Under the pieces are notes generated by a model. It did not search any database, was not told the origin of the DNA, and worked only from the letters and a program-made list of their open reading frames with translations. Below, piece by piece: positions 57,006-64,000 of a stretch of 64,000 nt of DNA. The DNA is taken from contig NZ_CP017258.1 in NCBI RefSeq assembly GCF_002022005.1, positions 868,001-932,000 on the forward strand. The letters are read 5' to 3'. The first letter of the stretch is position 1. Each line of letters opens with the position of its first letter. The translations under genes and the position numbers were made by a program. The stretch comes from Campylobacter pinnipediorum subsp. caledonicus (GTDB lineage: Bacteria; Campylobacterota; Campylobacteria; Campylobacterales; Campylobacteraceae).

Positions 57006-58685
57006 TTATTCAAGTATCATATTATAGATCGCGGCACCTGCTGGAACCATAGGTAAAACATTCTCAAAACGATCTATTGCTACATCTATAAAAGATATTT
57101 TATCACTATTTAAAGACTCTTTTAATGCTTCTTCAAATTCTTTCTTGTTTGTTACCCTAAAACCTATACCGCCAAAACTCTCAGATAGCTTTACAAAATC
57201 AGGTTGTATGCTCAAGTCTGTGTTTGAATATCTTTCACCGTAAAAAAAGCTTTGCCATTGTCTTACCATTCCTAAAAAGTTATTGTTTAGTATAATATTT
57301 ACAACTGGCTTGTTTTCCGCAACTGATGTCATAATCTCTTGTATATTCATCAAAATAGAGCCATCGCCTGTAAAGTTTATAACCGGGGCTTTATTATTAA
57401 CTGCACATTTTGCACCTAAAGCCGATGGAAGACCAAACCCCATAGTCCCCTGCCCTCCACTAGTTATAAATTGTCTTGGGTATTTAAAAGGGAAAAATTG
57501 AGCGACCCACATTTGATGTTGTCCAACATCTGTTGTAATAACAGCATTTGAAGCAATTTGTGCTGTTTTTTGTATAACCCATTGAGGCTTTAAAACTTCA
57601 TCGCTATCTTTAAACTTCAAAGGTTGTAAAGTTTTATATCTAGTTAAAATCTCATGCCAAGACTTAAATTGATCATTTGGTATGTTGATTTTGTTAAGCA
57701 ACTCTTCTACAACGTTTTTAAGATCGCCGACAATTGGAAAATCAGCATTTACTATCTTTGAGATAGAGCTAGGATCTATATCAACATGGATAATTTTTGC
57801 ATTCTTTCCAAACTCATCAAGCTTTCCAGTAACCCTATCATCAAATCTAGCACCAAAAGCAATAATTAAATCACTTTCACTAAGCGCCATATTTGAAGCG
57901 TAGCTTCCATGCATACCAGGCATTCCTAAATTTAACTCATCATCCGAATCCAAAGTCCCAAGTGCCATAAGGGTTTGAACAGCAGGAATTCCTGTCTTTA
58001 TAGAAAATTTTCTTATAGCTTCACTAGCTTCTGAGCTAATCGCGCCACCACCTATATACATCAAAGGTTTATGCGAGTTTTGTATAATCTCAACCGCTTT
58101 TTTTATCTGTTTTGGATGTCCTTTGTAAACAGGTTTATAGGTTGGCATACTTATCTCTTCCGGATATTCAAATTTTCCAATGGCTGCAGTTACATCCTTT
58201 GGTATATCTATATGCACAGGTCCTTTTCTACCTGTTTTTGCTATATAAAATGCCTCTTTTAGTATCCCAGGAAGTTCACTTATGTCTTTAACCAAATAAT
58301 TATGCTTAACACAGGGGCGAGAAATCCCAACAGCATCTATTTCTTGAAATGCATCAGTTCCAATGAGAGAGGTTGCAACTTGACCGCTAATAAGCACCAG
58401 TGGAATACTGTCAGAATATGCAGTAGCAAGTCCTGTTATGGCGTTTGTAAAACCAGGTCCACTTGTAACAAAAGCGACACCAACTTTACCGGATGCTCTA
58501 GCATATCCATCTGCTGCATGAACTGCGGCTTGTTCGTGGCGAGTCAAAATATGCTTAAAATATTTCTGCTTATATGTTTCATCATATATATTTAATGCTG
58601 CACCACCAGGATAACCAAAAACAATCTCAACACCTTCAGCTTTTAAAGCTTCGCTTATCATTTGAGAACCATTTAACTCTCTCAT
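57006..58685 (-). CDS. ilvB: Acetolactate synthase large (catalytic) subunit
   Basis: 559 residues. The thiamine-diphosphate site shows the catalytic Glu region ILTRHEQAAVHAADGYARA, FVTSGPGFTNAITGL, the FAD loop FGARFDDRVTGK, and the cofactor motif NFTGDGSILMNIQE ... NNNFLGMVRQW. It makes acetolactate from two pyruvates or acetohydroxybutyrate, the first branched-chain amino-acid step. No leader peptide or attenuator was found in the upstream 195 bp. Confidence 0.97.
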   Translation of the reverse strand: MRELNGSQMISEALKAEGVEIVFGYPGGAALNIYDETYKQKYFKHILTRHEQAAVHAADGYARASGKVGVAFVTSGPGFTNAITGLATAYSDSIPLVLISGQVATSLIGTDAFQEIDAVGISRPCVKHNYLVKDISELPGILKEAFYIAKTGRKGPVHIDIPKDVTAAIGKFEYPEEISMPTYKPVYKGHPKQIKKAVEIIQNSHKPLMYIGGGAISSEASEAIRKFSIKTGIPAVQTLMALGTLDSDDELNLGMPGMHGSYASNMALSESDLIIAFGARFDDRVTGKLDEFGKNAKIIHVDIDPSSISKIVNADFPIVGDLKNVVEELLNKINIPNDQFKSWHEILTRYKTLQPLKFKDSDEVLKPQWVIQKTAQIASNAVITTDVGQHQMWVAQFFPFKYPRQFITSGGQGTMGFGLPSALGAKCAVNNKAPVINFTGDGSILMNIQEIMTSVAENKPVVNIILNNNFLGMVRQWQSFFYGERYSNTDLSIQPDFVKLSESFGGIGFRVTNKKEFEEALKESLNSDKISFIDVAIDRFENVLPMVPAGAAIYNMILE

Positions 58686-58880
58686 TATAACCCTTTAAAA
58701 AATTTGCATTATTATATCTTTATATGTTTTATTTTAAAAGTTTTTCGATAATATTTTTTAATTTATTTAATAAAAGTATATAATTTAAATCTAAATTATA
58801 TACTTTTATTTATTGTTAAAATTAAGTATGATAGTATAAAAACTACAACAAAACTATAATTTTACATGTAAAGGGGAAAC

Positions 58881-60719
58881 ATGAAAACCAAATTATTAAC
58901 TTTAACGATAAGCTGTGTTCTAGCTGCTAATTTGTATGCTAATACAGGGGAAGGTATAAATGATATTTTGGACTCTACTCTTATTTTAAAACAAAAAGTA
59001 AAAGATGAGAGAGATGAAGTAAAAAAGGCTTTAACTTTGGTGTTCGAGGCTTCAACTAGTGCCAAAAACACAATAGAAGCACTTATAGCAAGCGATGCTG
59101 ATATAGAAACACTAGCTTATAAAAATGCTATCAAAAATGCAAGCACAGCAAATAAAGCTGCTACAGCAACATTTGAAGCTAAGGATCCAGCGGACATTGC
59201 TTATTATGCAAATTATGCAATTCAATTTTCTAAGTTAGCGGCTGATTATGCTACCCAAGTAGTAGAAAAAGATAAAAACCTAAAAAATGAAAGTGCAAAA
59301 AATACTCTAAAAGAACAAGCTCAATCTACAACCCAAAAAAGCGAACAAGCCAATACTCAAAAAGAAATTTTAGAAGAAAAAATAAAAAATAGAAAAGAAA
59401 TAGCAGAAGAAATAAAAGAAAAAATAAAAATTGCAAAAACTAATGCCAGCAAAGAGCAATTAGAAATTTTCAAAAATTTAGAAACTTTTATAGAACAATC
59501 AAGCACAGCCTCAGCTTTAACAGAAAAAGATAACAAAGGCAATGATGGAGTAAAATCACTAGAAAACACATTAAATGATATACAAATCAAACAAGATAGT
59601 ATAAGCACAGACAAATATCTATCTGGATTAGCAAAAACACCGAATAAGGATAGCAAGATTGTTGATGTTTTCAAATTAGACAGTAAAGAAAGACAAGAAG
59701 TAGTTAATAATATAAAAAAATCTACAGAAGATATAGCAAACACAATATCTAAACAAATAAATTTCAATGAAAACATTTCTTTTTCAAATTCATTACTTAC
59801 ACAAAACCGTGTAGTTTTGTTGTCATATCTAAACAATGATGATTTAAAATTAGCAAGGGCAATAAAAAGCATTGAAGGCAATTACTATGCAGATAGTACA
59901 ACAGCAAATTTGATTAAAGATTATCAAGAAAAAACATCTAACTTATGGGCAAATGCTATAAAATCATATTCTAATTTTTCAGACAGCTATCAAAAACAAA
60001 ATATCATTACACTTGGAATTGATACAAAAATAGATGATTTTATATATGGATTTTATACATCTTATACAAGAGCAAATTTTAATACAAAAGAAACATATTT
60101 GAATTCTAAAAACTATAGTTTTGGAACATATCTTAACTATACAAATAGCCAGAATGAATTAAATTTAGATATGTCATTAACAAAATCCAAAAATGAATTG
60201 TCAACAATGCTGAATTTAAGTGGAACAAACGTGAACAAAAATGGAAATTTTGATTCAAGCTCTATAAGCGCAAACATTGACTATGGCTATGCTTTAAAAG
60301 CATATGATAGTTTATATATTAAACCATTTTTGGGATTTTCTTATATCAATACTCAAAATAAAGCTTTTGTTGAAAACGGTTTATTAGCATTTAAATATGG
60401 ATCACAAACATATTCTACACTCAGAGCAAAATTAGGAACAGAAATTAGATATTATAACAGCAGAGGATTTTTATATTTAAAACCTAGTATTTCAAAAGAA
60501 ATTTACAATAAATTTAAAGATATAAAATTAAACTATGCAGGTATAAATGATAATATTTTAATAAAATCTGATGCAAAAAAAAGAGTTAATTTTGAGCTAT
60601 TAAGTGGAGCGGATATAGACCTTAATGAATCATTTTCATTAAATATTAATTTTGGAACAAAAATTAATAAAAATTTAAAAAATTATATCGGAGGCGCTGG
60701 CTTAAGATATAAATTCTAA
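58881..60719 (+). CDS. Autotransporter with predominantly helical passenger
   Basis: 612 residues. Signal peptide ends at LYA (about residue 20). Residues 25-310 are rich in Ala, Lys and Glu and mostly helical, with heptad-like stretches (EILEEKIKNRKEIAEEIKEKIKIAK) instead of beta-helix repeats. From about residue 350 a barrel domain of roughly 260 residues follows: alternating strands such as IDDFIYGFYTSYTRANF, STLRAKLGTEIRY and the end GGAGLRYKF with terminal Phe. It should be displayed on the surface, perhaps as an adhesin. No protease or lipase motif was seen. An AAGGGGAA site precedes the ATG. Confidence 0.82.
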   Translation: MKTKLLTLTISCVLAANLYANTGEGINDILDSTLILKQKVKDERDEVKKALTLVFEASTSAKNTIEALIASDADIETLAYKNAIKNASTANKAATATFEAKDPADIAYYANYAIQFSKLAADYATQVVEKDKNLKNESAKNTLKEQAQSTTQKSEQANTQKEILEEKIKNRKEIAEEIKEKIKIAKTNASKEQLEIFKNLETFIEQSSTASALTEKDNKGNDGVKSLENTLNDIQIKQDSISTDKYLSGLAKTPNKDSKIVDVFKLDSKERQEVVNNIKKSTEDIANTISKQINFNENISFSNSLLTQNRVVLLSYLNNDDLKLARAIKSIEGNYYADSTTANLIKDYQEKTSNLWANAIKSYSNFSDSYQKQNIITLGIDTKIDDFIYGFYTSYTRANFNTKETYLNSKNYSFGTYLNYTNSQNELNLDMSLTKSKNELSTMLNLSGTNVNKNGNFDSSSISANIDYGYALKAYDSLYIKPFLGFSYINTQNKAFVENGLLAFKYGSQTYSTLRAKLGTEIRYYNSRGFLYLKPSISKEIYNKFKDIKLNYAGINDNILIKSDAKKRVNFELLSGADIDLNESFSLNINFGTKINKNLKNYIGGAGLRYKF

Positions 60720-60813
60720 TTATATTTTTTATTTATAATTATTATTTGTATTATAATTTTTTTATTCCTTGCGTGATATAATATAAAGTATAAATTCAAA
60801 AAAAGGATATATT

Positions 60814-62994
60814 ATTTTACGTCAAGGATTTTTTATTTTATCTATATGTTTTTTAGTTTATTTTGGTCTTTCCACGTTTTTCCCAACAGCTGATTTTGTG
60901 GGTATAGTTGGTAAAAATTTAGGAAAATGGAACTTAAAGCTTTTTGGTTTAGTATCTTATGTTTATCCGTTTATATTAATTTGTATAGTTAGTTTTAAAT
61001 TTTATAAAATTAAAAAAATAGACATTGAGTTTTTGGAATTTACTTTTGGATTAATATTATTCTTTTTTGCTATATTGATGTTTCAAGCTATGGGATTTAG
61101 TGGTGCAAACTCAGGTCTTATTGGAAGTGCTATAAACGACACATTAAGAAGCTTTATAGGAAAAATTGGCTCTTTTATAATCACCATTGGTATATTTATA
61201 ATGTCTTTGGCACTTATTTTTAGAGATAATATATTAGTTCTTATTAAAAAATCTTTTATAGATCCTACAAAAAATGTATTTAAGAGTCAAAAATATCACA
61301 AAGAGTTAGAATATAAAGACAACAATAAGTCAAAAACAAAAATAAAAGATGATATTATAGATACTCAAATAATACAAGATGATGACATAGTTGAAACAGA
61401 ACATATAGAAGAAACAAAAGAAAATAAAAAAGAAGACAAAACAAATATAAATCAAGAAAAAACCCAAGAAGAGATACAAAAAACCCAAAAACAAGATACA
61501 AAAAACTCAAAAGTTGAGATACTTAGTGAGGTTGTTGAAAATAAAAAATTACTAGATGAACTTGAAAAAGGAAAGATAGAAAAACCAAAAGATTTTACTC
61601 TTCCATCTTTAAAATTTCTAGCCGATTCACCAAAAAGATCAAGTGGTGTAAACGAAGCTGAAATAGATCAAAAAATATCTGATTTACTAGATAAACTTCA
61701 CAAATTTAAGATAGATGGGGATGTCGTTAGAACTTACACAGGACCTATAGTGACTACATTTGAGTTTAAACCAGCCCCTCATATCAAAGTAAGTAAAATT
61801 TTAACATTACAAGATGATTTAGCTATGGCTTTAAAGGCTCAAACTATCAGAATACAAGCACCTGTGCCAGGAAAAGATGTAGTTGGCATAGAGGTTCCAA
61901 ACAAAAATACAGAAACAATATATCTAAAAGAGATTTTAGATAGCGAAATTTATAAAAATGCAAGCTCACCCCTAACTATGGCTTTAGGAAAAGATATAGT
62001 AGGTGCTCCTTTTATAACCGATCTTAAGAAACTTCCACACCTACTTATAGCGGGAACCACAGGAAGCGGAAAAAGTGTTGGTATAAATGCTATGCTTTTA
62101 AGTCTACTTTATAGAAATAGCCCACAAACTTTAAGACTTATGATGATAGATCCAAAAATGCTTGAGTTTAGTATATACAATGATATTCCGCATTTATTAA
62201 CGCCTGTTATAACTCAAGCAAAACAGGCTATAACAGCACTTTCAAATATGGTAGCAGAAATGGAAAGAAGATATACAGTAATGAGTCATACACGCACCAA
62301 AAATATTGAAAGTTATAACGAAAAGATGAAAAAAGAAGGCGGTGAACAATTTCCATATATCGTTGTTATTATAGATGAATTGGCGGACTTAATGATGACA
62401 AGTGGTAAAGATGTGGAGCTTTATATAGGTCGTTTGGCTCAGATGGCGAGAGCTAGCGGAATACATCTAATAGTGGCAACACAAAGACCTAGTGTTGATG
62501 TTGTAACAGGTCTTATAAAGGCAAACTTACCAAGTCGTATAAGCTATAGAGTTGGTCAAAAAATAGATAGTAAGGTTATTATTGATCAAATGGGAGCAGA
62601 AAGCTTACTTGGTCGCGGAGATATGCTTTTTACACCACCAGGAAGTCCTGGTATCATTCGTCTTCATGCACCTTTTACAAGTGAAAAAGAGATAGAGACT
62701 ATCGTAGAGTTTTTAAAATCTCAACAAAGCGTTATGTATGATGAAAGATTCTTACAAGAAAGTGGTTCTAATTCTAGTGATACTCAAGCTAATGATGGTG
62801 TTGTAGCAGGCGAACTTGACCCACTTTTCGAGTCAGCAAAAGAGATAATTTTAACAGAACAAAAAACATCTATAAGCTACCTTCAAAGAAGACTTGGCGT
62901 TGGATATAATAGATCAGCAAATATAATAGAACAAATGGAAAAAATGGGTATTTTAAGCAGTGTAAATTCTAAAGGACAAAGGGAAATTTTATAA
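60814..62994 (+). CDS. ftsK: DNA translocase FtsK, apparently started by ATT
   Basis: 726 residues from the proposed ATT; the first standard start is a GTG at 60898, which would remove the first membrane span (GFFILSICFLVYFGLSTFF). In-frame codons back to the TAA at 60784 contain no ATG, GTG or TTG, and AAGGA (60803-60807) is six bases before this ATT. Four N-terminal spans lie within residues 1-145, then a charged linker (about 150-230), then the motor with GTTGSGKSVGINAM (Walker A) and VIIDELADLMM (Walker B), and a gamma winged helix (SISYLQRRLGVGYNRSA). FtsK coordinates division and terminus segregation by pumping DNA. Confidence 0.85.
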   Translation: MLRQGFFILSICFLVYFGLSTFFPTADFVGIVGKNLGKWNLKLFGLVSYVYPFILICIVSFKFYKIKKIDIEFLEFTFGLILFFFAILMFQAMGFSGANSGLIGSAINDTLRSFIGKIGSFIITIGIFIMSLALIFRDNILVLIKKSFIDPTKNVFKSQKYHKELEYKDNNKSKTKIKDDIIDTQIIQDDDIVETEHIEETKENKKEDKTNINQEKTQEEIQKTQKQDTKNSKVEILSEVVENKKLLDELEKGKIEKPKDFTLPSLKFLADSPKRSSGVNEAEIDQKISDLLDKLHKFKIDGDVVRTYTGPIVTTFEFKPAPHIKVSKILTLQDDLAMALKAQTIRIQAPVPGKDVVGIEVPNKNTETIYLKEILDSEIYKNASSPLTMALGKDIVGAPFITDLKKLPHLLIAGTTGSGKSVGINAMLLSLLYRNSPQTLRLMMIDPKMLEFSIYNDIPHLLTPVITQAKQAITALSNMVAEMERRYTVMSHTRTKNIESYNEKMKKEGGEQFPYIVVIIDELADLMMTSGKDVELYIGRLAQMARASGIHLIVATQRPSVDVVTGLIKANLPSRISYRVGQKIDSKVIIDQMGAESLLGRGDMLFTPPGSPGIIRLHAPFTSEKEIETIVEFLKSQQSVMYDERFLQESGSNSSDTQANDGVVAGELDPLFESAKEIILTEQKTSISYLQRRLGVGYNRSANIIEQMEKMGILSSVNSKGQREIL

Positions 62995-63000
62995 TATAAC

Positions 63001-63030
63001 AACTAATAGCCCTAAAAGTGGCTATTAGTT
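63001..63030 (+). terminator. Intrinsic terminator after ftsK
   Basis: AACTAATAGCC / GGCTATTAGTT, an 11-bp stem with an eight-base loop, followed by a run of T. It lies between convergent genes and may also serve the minus-strand gene ending at 63033. Confidence 0.92.
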
Positions 63031-63032
63031 TT

Positions 63033-63533
63033 TTATTTTTCAGCTGTATTGACTAATCTTTCTAGGATATACTCCTCAAGCTCTTTTTTTGAAATATTAT
63101 TTTTTATAGCTTCTTGATAAATAAAATCAACTTTGTCTGAGTATTTTTCATAAGAAAAATATGGAAAATGAACATTCCAAGCCTTTTTTATAAGCTCTAT
63201 ATTTATCTCTTTCCTAGCCCAAATTTTAAACACATCAAACCCTATAAATATCATAGCTGTAACTATAGCTGTTCCTATTATGGAGATATGAGAATCAAGC
63301 TTAGCCAAAGAATGATGAGTAACGAGCAATATAGGAAGAAAAATAACAGCACATAAGCCCCCATAAACTTGATATGTTTTTAAGTAGTTAAATCTAAAAT
63401 TTAACTTAGAATCATCTATGAGCATATTATCTTTATATAGGCTATTTGCTTCAAGTAAATCACGAAGCAAAACAGGTTTTTTTGAGACTATAAAAATTTT
63501 GTCTAATATCTTTTCTTTTAAATTTTGTTTCAT
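63033..63533 (-). CDS. Unknown protein with two membrane spans
   Basis: 166 residues from the ATG; a TTG three codons earlier is less likely. Two hydrophobic spans near residues 52-71 and 80-98 separated by a short turn, flanked by charged, mostly helical cytoplasmic ends (KEKILDKIFIVSKKP at the front, KELEEYILERLV at the back). No family recognised. No clear ribosome site. Convergent with ftsK and divergent from the aminotransferase-like gene, so it is probably transcribed alone. Confidence 0.65.
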   Translation of the reverse strand: MKQNLKEKILDKIFIVSKKPVLLRDLLEANSLYKDNMLIDDSKLNFRFNYLKTYQVYGGLCAVIFLPILLVTHHSLAKLDSHISIIGTAIVTAMIFIGFDVFKIWARKEINIELIKKAWNVHFPYFSYEKYSDKVDFIYQEAIKNNISKKELEEYILERLVNTAEK

Positions 63534-63614
63534 TTTTATCAACTTACTTTTTTTATTTATTTTTTAGATTATATCAAAAAAATTTGATAAAATTACTAAA
63601 AAAAGGAATTAATA

Positions 63615-64000
63615 ATGGATAACTTACCGGAAGAAATAGTGTTTATAAATGGCGAATACAAAAACTCAAATGAAGCAAAAGTTAGTGTTTTTGACAGGGG
63701 TTTTATATTTGGAGATGGGGTATATGAAGTTGTACCAGTAATAAATTTTCACTTAGTTGACAAAGATGATTTTTGGGAAAGATTTAACAAGAGCCTAGGC
63801 GAGATAGATATAAAATTGCCATACACAAAAGAAGAATTTGAAAAAATACTAACAAATATAATAGAAAAAAATAACCTTAATGAAGGTGGCATTTATATGC
63901 AAATAACAAGAGGTGTAGCCCCTAGAAGTTTTGAGTTTATCAAAGATTTACAACCAACTGTATTTGTATTTTGTTATAAAACTAATATCATAAATCACAA
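63615..64000 (+). CDS. PLP-dependent class IV aminotransferase, 3'-truncated (D-amino-acid transaminase-like)
   Basis: The first 128 residues are visible and the frame runs off the window. FINGEYKNSNEAKVSVFDRGF and FGDGVYEVV are the fold-type IV opening shared by D-amino-acid, branched-chain and aminodeoxychorismate enzymes. GIYMQITRGVAPR is the D-amino-acid transaminase version of the arginine-containing segment. The Schiff-base lysine lies beyond the cut. An AAAAGGA site precedes the ATG. A D-amino-acid role fits, but branched-chain activity is not excluded. Confidence 0.82.
   Translation, partial: MDNLPEEIVFINGEYKNSNEAKVSVFDRGFIFGDGVYEVVPVINFHLVDKDDFWERFNKSLGEIDIKLPYTKEEFEKILTNIIEKNNLNEGGIYMQITRGVAPRSFEFIKDLQPTVFVFCYKTNIINH

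Noticed and set aside
60898-62994. ftsK starting at the GTG
   Set aside because: This start would cut off the first membrane span and leaves a strong ribosome site and in-frame hydrophobic codons unused upstream.
1-64000. tRNA, rRNA, CRISPR arrays and complete insertion sequences
   Set aside because: Intergenic DNA was read for T-loop motifs, spaced repeats and transposase motifs; none were convincing.

Overview
The window is AT-rich, densely coded DNA from an epsilonproteobacterium, almost certainly a Campylobacter species. The evidence is a cts-type DNA-uptake locus, the neighbour sets argG-rplI-hslV-hslU-era and S4-tsaE-lptB-rpoN, a YebC/cyclophilin pair, and the codon bias. I cannot name the species. 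No rRNA, tRNA, CRISPR array or intact insertion sequence was recognised. Both ends cut a gene.

Layout: 1-3.9 kb holds a cut aspartate-racemase-family gene, a YebC regulator, a cyclophilin, a dicarboxylate/amino-acid symporter and a nitroreductase. 4.1-12.7 kb is a nutrient-scavenging block: a carbamoylase-like M20 enzyme, an AbgA-like M20 enzyme, PepE, a DcuC-type carrier, PepT, GlpT, and a convergent NSS-family transporter. 12.9-15.2 kb has an ankyrin protein and HtrA, separated by a perfect 115-bp tandem duplication that copies the end of htrA. 15.4-19.9 kb is a tightly overlapping row: gatB, gpsA, a GH3 hexosaminidase and NDH-2. 20-21.7 kb encodes a PAS protein and a cytosolic chemoreceptor.

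21.8-31.1 kb is a ten-gene, minus-strand, overlapping locus for natural transformation. Its order is PilM/PilN-like, PilO-like, PilP-like, secretin, ExeA-type ATPase, membrane-TPR protein, small periplasmic protein, GspE ATPase, GspF. This parallels MSHA pilus assembly loci, but no pilin is present. 31.2-35.6 kb is era-hslU-hslV-rplI-argG. 36.4-38.6 kb is a glutaminyl-tRNA synthetase with a GatB/YqeY tail, flanked by decayed or non-coding DNA, so it looks like an insertion. 39.2-44.6 kb carries an S4 protein, tsaE, lptB, rpoN, a J-domain protein and htpG.

44.7-47.6 kb is a lipoprotein subtilisin autotransporter that carries a C9 tract in frame, so it is probably phase variable like NalP. 47.7-53.0 kb holds a DUF2157/GDYxxLxY membrane pair and hypBCDEA for [NiFe]-hydrogenase maturation. 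53.0-55.0 kb is a YbgA-like gene with photolyase. 55.6-58.7 kb holds lpxD and ilvN-ilvB. 58.9-60.7 kb is an autotransporter with a helical passenger. FtsK follows and appears to start at an ATT codon. The window ends with a small membrane protein and a cut D-amino-acid aminotransferase-like gene.
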